From Alphaproteobacteria bacterium (GTDB taxonomy: Bacteria > Pseudomonadota > Alphaproteobacteria > Geminicoccales > Geminicoccaceae), in the NCBI GenBank assembly GCA_026982585.1, contig JALSGW010000008.1, forward strand, positions 1-6,996: a stretch of DNA of 6,996 nucleotides. Direction: 5' to 3'. Position numbers and translations under genes: made by a program. Each line of letters starts with the position of its first letter. The first letter of the stretch is position 1. The notes below the pieces were generated by a model that was not told the origin of the DNA, searched no databases, and saw nothing but the letters and a program-made list of their open reading frames with translations. Positions 1 through 6,996 of this stretch are shown here, piece after piece.

Positions 1-136
1 GCGCCGCTTGGCAACCTCCTTGGGCGGCCCGGACCGTCCCGAGCCCGGCGCGAACGACCGCTTGCCGCGCACAAGTCCGCGCTTAGGCCTTGCCTTTCCC
101 GGGCCCGCTTGGGCAAATGCTCCACGGTCAGGGTGC

Positions 137-140
137 GGAG
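137..140 (+). promoter_or_regulatory. Ribosome binding site of the AmpG-like gene
   Basis: GGAG with a 6-nt spacer to ATG 147. It decides the start: the two upstream in-frame candidates, TTG 90 and ATG 117, have no purine-rich element at a workable distance. The protein from ATG 147 begins MAVSARWRRWWEAWG, a basic/aromatic cytoplasmic lead-in before the first membrane span. Confidence 0.6.
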
Positions 141-146
141 CAGGCC

Positions 147-2099
<1,953 letters not shown>

Positions 2100-2132
2100 C
2101 GAGAAGTGATGCGCGAAGCGATGCGCGCGCAC

Positions 2133-2158
2133 GCCGCTGCCCGCACGGGCGGTGCGGC
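2133..2158. terminator. Imperfect GC hairpin in the convergent gap
   Basis: Lies between the stops of the AmpG-like gene (2099) and ilvC (2226). GCCGC-T-GCCCG (2133-2143) pairs with CGGGC-GGT-GCGGC (2146-2158), two 5-bp stems separated by an asymmetric internal loop. No T-tract follows on either strand, so a role as an intrinsic terminator is an inference from position and GC-richness. Confidence 0.3.
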
Positions 2159-2173
2159 AAAGAGGTGCTCAAC

Positions 2174-2199
2174 GCACCGAAAAGGAGCCGGATCGGTGC
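2174..2199 (-). terminator. Candidate terminator hairpin after ilvC
   Basis: A 7-bp stem, GCACCGA (2174-2180) with TCGGTGC (2193-2199), and a 12-nt loop, 27 nt past the ilvC stop in the direction of ilvC transcription. On the - strand the stem is followed by GTTGAGCACCTCTTT, only weakly T-rich. The position suits the end of the ilv transcript. The long loop and lack of a true U-tract keep confidence low. Confidence 0.35.
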
Positions 2200-2225
2200 C
2201 GACGCGGGCGGAGGGGTGTGCGCGC

Positions 2226-3248
2226 TCAGTCGTCCTTGGTCCCGGCCACGAGCTGCTTTTCGGCCAGCCAGGGCATCATCGCCCGCAGCCGCTCGCCCAC
2301 CTTCTCGAGCTCGTGGGCGGCTTCGAGGCGCCTTAGGGTCTTGAAACGGGTCTGGCCGGCCTTGTTCTCCAGCACCCACTCGCGGGCGAAGCTTCCGTCC
2401 TGGATTTCCTTGAGGATACGCCGCATCTCGGCCCGCGCCGCCTCGCCGATCACCCGCGGTCCGCGGGTATAGTCGCCGTATTCGGCGGTGTTGCTGATGG
2501 AATAGCGCATGTTGGCGAGGCCGCCCTCGTAGATGAGGTCGACGATCAGCTTCACCTCGTGCACGCATTCGAAATAGGCCATCTCCGGCGGATAGCCGGC
2601 CTCCACCAACGTCTCGTAGCCGGCCTTGATGAGGGCGCAGAGCCCGCCGCACAGCACCACCTGTTCGCCGAACAGGTCGGTCTCCACCTCGTCGCGGAAG
2701 GTGGTCTCGATGATGCCGGCGCGTCCGCCGCCGATCGCGGCGGCATAAGAGAGCGCGAGTTCGTGGGCGCTGCCGGTGGAATCCTGATGGACCGCGAGCA
2801 GGCAGGGCACACCGGCGCCGCGCAGATATTCCGAGCGGACCAGATGACCCGGGCCCTTGGGTGCCACCATCATCACGTCGAGATCCGGCCTGGGCTCGAT
2901 GAGACGGTAGTGGATGTTGAAGCCGTGGGCGAACATGAGAGCCGCCTGCTGCTTGAGATGCGGCGCCAGGGCCTCGCGGTAGAGATCCGCCTGCAGCTCG
3001 TCGGGGATCAGCACCATCACCACATCCGCCCAGGCCGCGGCCTCGGCCGGGGCCATCACGGTAAACCCGGCCCGGCTGGCCCGCTCCCGGGAGCGGGAGC
3101 CCTCCTTGAGCGCCACCACCACCTCCGCCACGCCCGAATCCCGGAGGTTGTGGGCGTGGCCGAAGCCCTGGCTGCCGTAGCCGACCACCGCCACCTTCTT
3201 GCCCTTGATGAGGCCGAGATCGGCGTCGCTATCGTAGTAGACCCGCAT
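2226..3248 (-). CDS. ilvC: Ketol-acid reductoisomerase (NADP+), class I
   Basis: Second common enzyme of valine, leucine and isoleucine synthesis: Mg-dependent alkyl migration and NADPH reduction of 2-acetolactate or 2-aceto-2-hydroxybutyrate, in the cytoplasm. The 340 residues match the short class I form (about 338). An N-terminal Rossmann domain (about 1-182) carries the glycine motif G23-Y-G25-S-Q-G28 and a phosphate-binding loop KEGSRSRE (48-55) that fits NADPH. The C-terminal knotted domain carries the metal ligands D191 and E195 (ETDLFGEQ), E227 and E231 (YFECVHE) and substrate-contact S252. H108 (FAHGF) and K131 (APKGPG) are present. All expected catalytic residues are intact, offset by +1 from Pseudomonas numbering. 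The start ATG 3248 has GGGGGAG 7 nt upstream, and MRVYYD is the usual family N-terminus. Last gene of the ilvB-ilvN-ilvC operon, 27 nt after ilvN. The positions after the glycine motif (F29, G30) differ from the common GHAHA pattern. Confidence 0.97.
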   Translation of the reverse strand: MRVYYDSDADLGLIKGKKVAVVGYGSQGFGHAHNLRDSGVAEVVVALKEGSRSRERASRAGFTVMAPAEAAAWADVVMVLIPDELQADLYREALAPHLKQQAALMFAHGFNIHYRLIEPRPDLDVMMVAPKGPGHLVRSEYLRGAGVPCLLAVHQDSTGSAHELALSYAAAIGGGRAGIIETTFRDEVETDLFGEQVVLCGGLCALIKAGYETLVEAGYPPEMAYFECVHEVKLIVDLIYEGGLANMRYSISNTAEYGDYTRGPRVIGEAARAEMRRILKEIQDGSFAREWVLENKAGQTRFKTLRRLEAAHELEKVGERLRAMMPWLAEKQLVAGTKDD

Positions 3249-3275
3249 GCCTCCGCTCCCCCTTGATGGCGCTGC

Positions 3276-3806
3276 TCAGCCGTCCTCGCCCGTCTCTCGG
3301 GCGCCGAGGATGCTGTGCCCGCGGCCGATGGCCACCACCCCGGCGCGGCTCACCTCCACCGGCTCCACGAGATCGATGAAGGCGTCGATTTCCTCGGAAC
3401 TTCCGGTCACTTCGAACACCAGCCCGCCGGGCGTGCTGTCCACCAGCCGCGCATGCATGAAATCCGCGATCCGAAGCGCCTGCACGAGTCGCTCGCGATC
3501 GCCCAGCACCTTCACCAGGGCGAGTTCCCGGGCCACATGGGGTCCCTCGACGGTGAGGTCCTGGACCTCGTGCACCGGGACCAGCTTGGCGAGCAGCGCC
3601 TTGATCTGCTCGATCACGAAGGTGGTGCCGGAGGTGACGATGTTGATGCGCGAGAGCTTGTGCCTGGGATCCACCTCGGCCACGGTGAGGCTGTCGATGT
3701 TGTAGCCGCGCCCCGAAAAGAGACCGATCACCCGGGCGAGCACGCCCGGTTCGTTGTCCACCAGCACACAGATGGTGTGGCGGCGCTCCTCCTCCTGTGC
3801 CTTCAT
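3276..3806 (-). CDS. ilvN: Acetolactate synthase small (regulatory) subunit
   Basis: Regulatory partner of the large subunit: activates it and mediates feedback inhibition by valine. At 176 residues it has the usual bacterial length. The N-terminal ACT domain (about 9-85) shows LVDNEPGVLARVIGLF (15-30) and GRGYNIDSL (32-40). Asn18, Gly21 and Asn36 align with E. coli IlvH positions (Asn11, Gly14, Asn29) where changes cause valine resistance, so valine control is probably retained. The C-terminal domain (about 92-162) contains RELALVKVLGD and ends VEVSRAGVVAIGRG. Compared with the usual PLGLVEVSRTGV, three residues appear missing before VEVSRAGV. ATG 3806 is the only plausible start: an in-frame stop lies just upstream and there is no GTG or TTG between. 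The ribosome binding site is weak, and translation may be coupled to ilvB, whose stop lies 36 nt upstream. The symbol ilvH is equally used for this family. Confidence 0.96.
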   Translation of the reverse strand: MKAQEEERRHTICVLVDNEPGVLARVIGLFSGRGYNIDSLTVAEVDPRHKLSRINIVTSGTTFVIEQIKALLAKLVPVHEVQDLTVEGPHVARELALVKVLGDRERLVQALRIADFMHARLVDSTPGGLVFEVTGSSEEIDAFIDLVEPVEVSRAGVVAIGRGHSILGARETGEDG

Positions 3807-3842
3807 CCGTCCGGACCCCGATGATGCCGACGGCGTTGTGGC

Positions 3843-5633
3843 TCAGACCAACACCATCCCCTCTTCCGAGATCCCTTCCTGGACGCCGTCGTCCTCGGGG
3901 CTGAGCTTGATCTCGTTGTGGGCGGCACCGCCCGGGATCATGGGATAGACGTTCTCCACCGGATCCACCTGGATGTCCGCCACCACGAGCCCGTCGGTCT
4001 CCAGCATGGCGGCGATGACCTCGTCGAGTTCGCTCGCCTTGGTCGCCCGCAGGCCGGTGGCGCCGAAGGCCTCGGCCAGCTTCACGAAGTCGGGCAGGCT
4101 GTCCATGTAGCTCTCGGCCCTGCGGCTGCCGTGGAAGAAGTCCTGCCACTGGCGCACCATGCCCATCCAGCGGTTGTTGATCATGAACACCTTGACCGGC
4201 AGCCGGTACTGCATGGCGGTGGACATCTCCTGCATGTTCATGATCCAGGAGGCGTCCCCGGAGATGTTGATCACCAGCTTGTCGGGATGGGCGATCTGGG
4301 CCCCGATGGCGGCGGGGAAGCCGTAGCCCATGGTGCCGAGCCCGCCCGAGGTGAGCCAGCGCAGCGGCTTGTGGATGGGAAAGTGCTGGGCCGCCCACAT
4401 CTGGTGCTGGCCGACGTCGGTGGTGATAATGGGATCCTTGTCCTTGACGAAGGCGTAGAGCCGGCGGATGGCGTGCTGCGGCTTGATGCCTTCGCCTTCC
4501 TGGCGAAAGCGCAGGCTGTCCACCGCCCGCCAGCGGTCGATCTGGGCCCACCAGCCCGCCACCGCCTGCCGCCGGGATCCCAGACCGCGGCGCCGCCAGG
4601 CCTGGAGCAGCGCTTCCAGACTCCGCTCGGCGTCGCCCACCACCGCCACCTCCACCGGCACGTTCTTGTTGATGGAGCTCGGGTCGATGTCGATGTGGAT
4701 CTTGCGGCTGCCGGGCGAAAAGCCGTCCAGCCGGCCCGTCACCCGGTCGTCGAAGCGCGCCCCGACCGCGATCATGAGATCGCAGGCGTACATGGCCATG
4801 TTGGCCTCATAGGTGCCGTGCATGCCCACCATGCCGAGGAACTGGGGATCCTCGGCCGGAAAGGCGCCGAGCCCCATGAGGGTGAGGGTGATGGGATAGC
4901 CGGTCTCCCGCACCAGTTCGGTGAGCAGTTCGCAGGCGCGTGGACCGGAATTGATCACCCCCCCGCCCGCGTAGAAGATCGGCCGCTCCGCCCGGCTCAA
5001 AAGCTCCACCGCCTCTTCGATGCGTCGGGGATCGGGATCGCGCCGCACCGCATAGCGCCGCCTGACCGCATGGCGCGGACAATAGGGGGCCGGCCCCATG
5101 AGGATGTTCTTGGGCAGATCCACCACCACCGGGCCGGGACGGCCACAGCGCGCCACCTCGAACGCCTCGTGCAGCACCCGGGCGAGATCCTCCGGTCGCT
5201 TCACCAGATAGTTGTGTTTGGTGCAGGGGCGGGTGATGCCCACCGTGTCCGCCTCCTGGAAGGCGTCGTTGCCGATCATGTGGGTCGGCACCTGGCCGGT
5301 GAGACAGACCACCGGCACGCTGTCCATGAGAGCATCGGTGAGCCCGGTGACGGTGTTGGTGGCGCCGGGCCCCGAGGTCACCAGCACCACCCCGACCTTG
5401 CCGGTGGAACGGGCATACCCCTCCGCGGCGTGGACAGCACCCTGCTCGTGCCGCACCAGCACGTGACGCACCGCGTCCTGTTTGAACAACTCGTCGTAAA
5501 GCGGCAGCACGGCACCGCCCGGATAGCCGAATACCACCTCGACACCCTGCTCGCGCAGCACCTCGATCACCACCTGGGCGCCGTTTCGGGTGTTGGTCTC
5601 GGCCGAGGGGGCGGATGACGCTTGCGCGTTCAT
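3843..5633 (-). CDS. ilvB: Acetolactate synthase large (catalytic) subunit
   Basis: Thiamine diphosphate- and FAD-dependent acetohydroxyacid synthase. It joins two pyruvates to 2-acetolactate, or pyruvate and 2-oxobutyrate to 2-aceto-2-hydroxybutyrate, the first common step to branched-chain amino acids. Domains: pyrimidine-binding (about 17-185) with the catalytic Glu63 in RHEQGA and GQVPTHMIG (113-121); central FAD-associated (about 204-345) with GARFDDRVTG (291-300) and KIHIDIDPSSINKNV; pyrophosphate-binding (about 395-555) with the metal motif GDAS (459-462) and N486-N487, then GMVRQWQ (491-497). GDA instead of the textbook GDG is, as I recall, usual in alphaproteobacteria. I chose ATG 5633 (596 residues) because GGAG lies 8 nt upstream and family proteins are about 570-600 long; the frame stays open to 5720, but that extension does not look like family sequence. 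First gene of the ilvB-ilvN-ilvC operon. ilvI is an alternative symbol. Confidence 0.96.
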   Translation of the reverse strand: MNAQASSAPSAETNTRNGAQVVIEVLREQGVEVVFGYPGGAVLPLYDELFKQDAVRHVLVRHEQGAVHAAEGYARSTGKVGVVLVTSGPGATNTVTGLTDALMDSVPVVCLTGQVPTHMIGNDAFQEADTVGITRPCTKHNYLVKRPEDLARVLHEAFEVARCGRPGPVVVDLPKNILMGPAPYCPRHAVRRRYAVRRDPDPRRIEEAVELLSRAERPIFYAGGGVINSGPRACELLTELVRETGYPITLTLMGLGAFPAEDPQFLGMVGMHGTYEANMAMYACDLMIAVGARFDDRVTGRLDGFSPGSRKIHIDIDPSSINKNVPVEVAVVGDAERSLEALLQAWRRRGLGSRRQAVAGWWAQIDRWRAVDSLRFRQEGEGIKPQHAIRRLYAFVKDKDPIITTDVGQHQMWAAQHFPIHKPLRWLTSGGLGTMGYGFPAAIGAQIAHPDKLVINISGDASWIMNMQEMSTAMQYRLPVKVFMINNRWMGMVRQWQDFFHGSRRAESYMDSLPDFVKLAEAFGATGLRATKASELDEVIAAMLETDGLVVADIQVDPVENVYPMIPGGAAHNEIKLSPEDDGVQEGISEEGMVLV

Positions 5634-5641
5634 GACGATCA

Positions 5642-5645
5642 CTCC
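5642..5645 (-). promoter_or_regulatory. Ribosome binding site of ilvB
   Basis: On the - strand GGAG, within CGGAGTGA, lies 8 nt before ATG 5633. It supports this start over the longer in-frame reading that begins at 5720. Confidence 0.55.
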
Positions 5646-5719
5646 GCAGATCGATGAGGACGGTGCCGTTTTGGGCCACAGCTGTCCGGACGAGACGCGG
5701 GCCAGCCTGCGGGAGCGCA

Positions 5720-5748
5720 AAGCTAGCGGTGCCGGCGGGCGCGGTCAA
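5720..5748 (-). promoter_or_regulatory. Candidate sigma70-type promoter of the ilv operon
   Basis: On the - strand the -35 element is TTGACC (5748-5743), 5 of 6 matches to consensus. An exact 17-nt spacer follows, then TAGCTT (5725-5720) as -10, a weaker match keeping TA and the final T. Transcription would begin near 5713 and leave a leader of about 80 nt before ilvB. The position, orientation and spacing fit the only operon on this strand. I see no clear operator, and no leader peptide with a stop codon plus an attenuator hairpin in the leader. Confidence 0.5.
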
Positions 5749-5782
5749 TGTTCTCGGGAGCCTGGCATGGCCGCGGGCCGCG

Positions 5783-5811
5783 TTAACGAATCCTTCACCC
5801 CTCCCCGCTAG
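5783..5811 (+). promoter_or_regulatory. Weak candidate promoter for the small membrane-protein gene
   Basis: TTAACG (5783-5788), a 17-nt spacer, then CGCTAG (5806-5811), 35 nt before the start codon at 5847. The -10 match is poor. It is listed because the gene is divergent from ilvB and needs its own promoter in the 213-bp gap; this is the most promoter-like stretch on the + strand there. Confidence 0.2.
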
Positions 5812-5834
5812 GGTGGAGCCCAAGCGGAGCACTT

Positions 5835-5841
5835 GGGAGGA
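5835..5841 (+). promoter_or_regulatory. Strong ribosome binding site before the small membrane-protein gene
   Basis: GGGAGGA with a 5-nt spacer (GCGTC) to ATG 5847. It is among the best Shine-Dalgarno matches at a gene start in this window and is the main evidence that the short reading frame is translated. Confidence 0.6.
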
Positions 5842-5846
5842 GCGTC

Positions 5847-6017
5847 ATGGCCAAGAGCCTGCCCCTTTCCGCACCGGCCGCGGAAGGTGGAGCCGGCGGC
5901 GGGGAAGAGAGCGAGCGGCTGCCGCTTGGGGTCGCGGCGCTGGGCATGTTCACCGCCTCGGCGCTGTTGTGGGCGTTGATTCTGGGCGGCATCGGCTGGG
6001 CGCTGCGCCTCTGGTGA
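5847..6017 (+). CDS. Small single-span membrane protein, function unknown
   Basis: A 56-codon gene ending in TGA. I do not recognise the family. The product has a Gly/Ala/Glu-rich, probably cytoplasmic N-terminus (residues 1-27, including EGGAGGGEESER at 13-24). One hydrophobic span follows (about 28-52, from GVAALGMFTASALLWALILG into GIGWAL), and the protein ends in RLW. The arginine near the C-terminal end of the helix and the acidic N-terminus leave topology open. Support for a real gene is good: GGGAGGA at 5835-5841 sits 5 nt before the ATG, the amino acid pattern is a coherent transmembrane helix rather than the Arg/Pro-rich text typical of false frames here, and it occupies an otherwise empty divergent position. 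It is divergent from ilvB, starting 213 bp away. No signal peptidase site or lipobox is evident. Possible roles, such as an accessory subunit of a membrane complex, are speculation. Confidence 0.65.
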   Translation: MAKSLPLSAPAAEGGAGGGEESERLPLGVAALGMFTASALLWALILGGIGWALRLW

Positions 6018-6049
6018 GGGGATCCGTGCCGGCCCGCTGCCCTGCAGCA

Positions 6050-6073
6050 CGCGCCAAAGCGTCCTGTGGCGCG
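6050..6073 (+). terminator. Hairpin just after the small membrane-protein gene
   Basis: A perfect 7-bp stem, CGCGCCA (6050-6056) with TGGCGCG (6067-6073), and a 10-nt loop, 32 nt past the stop at 6017. No T-tract follows (AGGAGTGGCGGG), so termination is only suggested by position. Confidence 0.25.
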
Positions 6074-6150
6074 AGGAGTGGCGGGTTTGGTGAGATTGGT
6101 GTCGGCCTGCCGCCTTCAGCGCCGAAGGCCCAACGGCACAGGCGCACCGA

Positions 6151-6172
6151 CCCGCGCGCCGTGACGCGCGGG
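6151..6172. terminator. Strong GC hairpin in the gene-free region
   Basis: A perfect 8-bp all-G/C stem, CCCGCGCG (6151-6158) with CGCGCGGG (6165-6172), and a 6-nt loop CCGTGA. It is the most compact stable stem downstream of the small gene. There is no U-tract on either side. It could be a terminator of GC-rich type or part of the palindrome-rich segment that follows. Confidence 0.3.
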
Positions 6173-6332
6173 GGCGCTCCTGCGACTGTCTAGCGCTCCC
6201 TGAGCGTTGACAGATCGGGCGCGCTTTCGCCGTGGCGGGCGGGCGCGCTGCGGGCGGCTGCCTCGCGCCCTGAACGTTGTGGATACGCAGACGCAACGAG
6301 CGCCGCGCGCGGCACGAGGGGTGTCCCCGGGA

Positions 6333-6443
6333 TGCGGCATCCCGCCCCGCGTTATCGGGTTCGGATCCGAGGACCGGTGCGGCGTGCCGCAAGGAGATTC
6401 GGGGTTTCGCAACGATTCCGCAACGAGGTGCGGTGTTCCGCAA
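6333..6443. repeat. Degenerate tandem repeat with palindromic core
   Basis: Three units begin TGCGG at 6333, 6378 and 6429, giving steps of 45 and 51 nt. The clearest pair is GGTGCGGCGTGCCGCAA (6376-6392) and GGTGCGGTGTTCCGCAA (6427-6443), identical at 15 of 17 positions. Each core is itself an inverted repeat, TGCGG...CCGCA. The first unit (TGCGGCATCCCGC) is more diverged but shares a later GGGTTCGGATCCGA, similar to GGGTTTCGCAACGA in the second. CGCAACGA also recurs at 6409 and 6419. Steps are multiples of 3, which could hint at a decayed coding repeat, but no frame looks like a real protein. Confidence 0.45.
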
Positions 6444-6447
6444 CAGA

Positions 6448-6828
6448 AAGCCGCGGCCGGCTCCGCCGCCGGTGCGCGCCGGGATACAGGAGCTGGGCCG
6501 TTGCTTGCGGGTTCGGTTGCCGGCACCGGGCGGCTTCGCGCCACAGGCGCGCCGGAAGCCCGCTGCGACTTCCCTCGAGGGCCGGCTTTCCTCTGGCGTT
6601 CCAAAGCGACCCCAAAGCCGCAGGAGCGGCGGCGGAGCTCCCAGCGCGGCTGAGGATCCGGAGCCATGCCGAACACGGGACATCGACAAACGCTCCTGAC
6701 AGCCTCAAGCCGGAAGTTGCGGATTCGCGCAAAGCAGCGACCGGCATAGCCCAGAGCCGGCGACATCGCAGACGGACCCGGCTCCGCAAGCCGCGGCCGG
6801 CGGCGTCGAAACGTTGCGGGCACCGGGC
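6448..6828. repeat. Two short repeats recurring in the same order
   Basis: AAGCCGCGGCCGGC occurs exactly at 6448-6461 and 6788-6801. GTTGCCGGCACCGGGC (6516-6531) recurs as GTTGCGGGCACCGGGC (6813-6828), 15 of 16 identical. Order and orientation are the same in both places, with 54 nt between members in the first copy and 11 nt in the second. This suggests a diverged duplicated block with a deletion, though GC-rich low-complexity sequence raises the chance level. Confidence 0.35.
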
Positions 6829-6996
6829 AACCTTCCGGATCAGACCCGCCGGCCATGGCCGCCGCATTCCACGTGTCCGGGACGCCAGATCAGCGAAGGC
6901 CGTGGGTTGCCGCATGGCGGCCGGAAACTTGCGCGCTGGGATCGGGAGGCGGAGCGACCGGCGGGGCTCGCAGGCGGCGGCCAGCTGCAAGCGCCC

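Larger units (their letters stand above)
6018..6996. other. Gene-free segment rich in hairpins and degenerate repeats
   Basis: About 980 bp in which I can support no gene. Long open frames exist on both strands, but they overlap each other and read as Arg/Pro/Ala/Ser-rich text without motifs, and none pairs a good ribosome binding site with a plausible start. No tRNA, rRNA or CRISPR pattern is seen. The segment holds several short perfect palindromes (6329-6343, 6361-6370, 6378-6391, 6572-6581, 6850-6861), a longer bulged hairpin at 6532-6560, an imperfect tandem repeat around 6333-6443, and two short sequences that recur about 300-340 bp apart. It could be an intergenic repeat cluster, remains of a decayed element, or an untranslated RNA. 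Confidence 0.5.

Noticed and set aside
14..21. Perfect Shine-Dalgarno-like AAGGAGGT on the - strand, suggesting a gene starting off the left edge
   Set aside because: No ATG, GTG or TTG lies at a workable distance within the window; the remaining 13 nt to the edge already exceed usual spacing.
3229..4551. Long - strand frame covering parts of ilvB and ilvN out of phase
   Set aside because: Arg/Gly/Pro-rich shadow of the two real genes, with no independent start signal.
3918..5618. A 566-codon frame antisense to ilvB
   Set aside because: It is the mirror frame of a GC-rich real gene. The product is His/Gly/Val-rich without motifs, has no supporting ribosome binding site, and lies opposite a fully conserved enzyme.
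5653..5679. Val-Leu-Ile codon run upstream of ilvB as a leader peptide
   Set aside because: The frame has no stop before or near ilvB and no associated attenuator hairpin, so the cluster is probably chance.
6354..6376. T-arm-like GGTTCGGATCC suggesting a tRNA
   Set aside because: The flanking bases do not form the 5-bp T stem, and no matching acceptor, D or anticodon arms are found. The site is explained by the 10-bp palindrome TCGGATCCGA.
6207..6653. Possible repeat protein on the + strand with recurring CGVPQ
   Set aside because: The recurrence follows from the palindromic DNA repeat and can also be read as CGTPH on the other strand. Unit lengths differ (15 and 17 codons), and no convincing start or surrounding domain exists.
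5808..6689. 293-codon - strand frame across the small gene and the gene-free region
   Set aside because: Overlaps the better supported small membrane-protein gene, is Arg/Pro/Ser-rich without motifs, and no plausible initiation site was seen.
6352..6990. 212-codon - strand frame in the gene-free region
   Set aside because: Composition is Arg/Ala/Leu-rich without domains, it competes with overlapping frames on both strands, and its start is a TTG near the window edge.

Overview
The window is GC-rich bacterial chromosome with metabolic core genes, and it most likely comes from an alphaproteobacterium. The assignment rests on three recalled family signatures: a GDAS version of the thiamine diphosphate motif in the acetolactate synthase large subunit, an IlvN of the RHTICVLVDNEPGVLARVIG type, and a ketol-acid reductoisomerase with the N-terminus MRVYYDSDADLGLIKGKK. 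A GC-rich, deep-branching or Rhodospirillales-like lineage fits, but I cannot name a genus.

Layout. Bases 1-146 hold no gene I can support. An AmpG-type muropeptide permease lies on the + strand at 147-2099. It runs toward a three-gene branched-chain amino acid operon on the - strand, in transcription order ilvB (5633-3843), ilvN (3806-3276) and ilvC (3248-2226). The 126-bp convergent gap 2100-2225 contains two imperfect hairpins that may end transcription from both sides. Upstream of ilvB is a short divergent region (5634-5846) with a good sigma70-like promoter for the ilv operon. It also leads into a 56-codon gene for a single-span membrane protein of unknown function (5847-6017, + strand) with a strong ribosome binding site. 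From 6018 to the end (about 980 bp) I see no convincing gene. That stretch carries GC-rich hairpins, a palindromic 17-nt repeat in a degenerate array of about 45/51 bp, and a second pair of dispersed repeats.

How the genes work together. IlvB (catalytic) and IlvN (regulatory, valine-sensing ACT domain) form acetohydroxyacid synthase. This makes 2-acetolactate from pyruvate, or 2-aceto-2-hydroxybutyrate from pyruvate plus 2-oxobutyrate. IlvC then isomerises and reduces these with NADPH, giving the dihydroxy-acid precursors of valine, leucine and isoleucine. The short gaps (36 and 27 nt) and common strand point to one transcript. The permease belongs to a separate process, import of anhydromuropeptides during cell-wall recycling.

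I found no undescribed defence, mobile or RNA system that the sequence clearly supports. The items most worth a second look are the large hydrophobic insertion in the AmpG-like permease, the unrecognised small membrane protein, and the repeat- and hairpin-rich gene-free segment.
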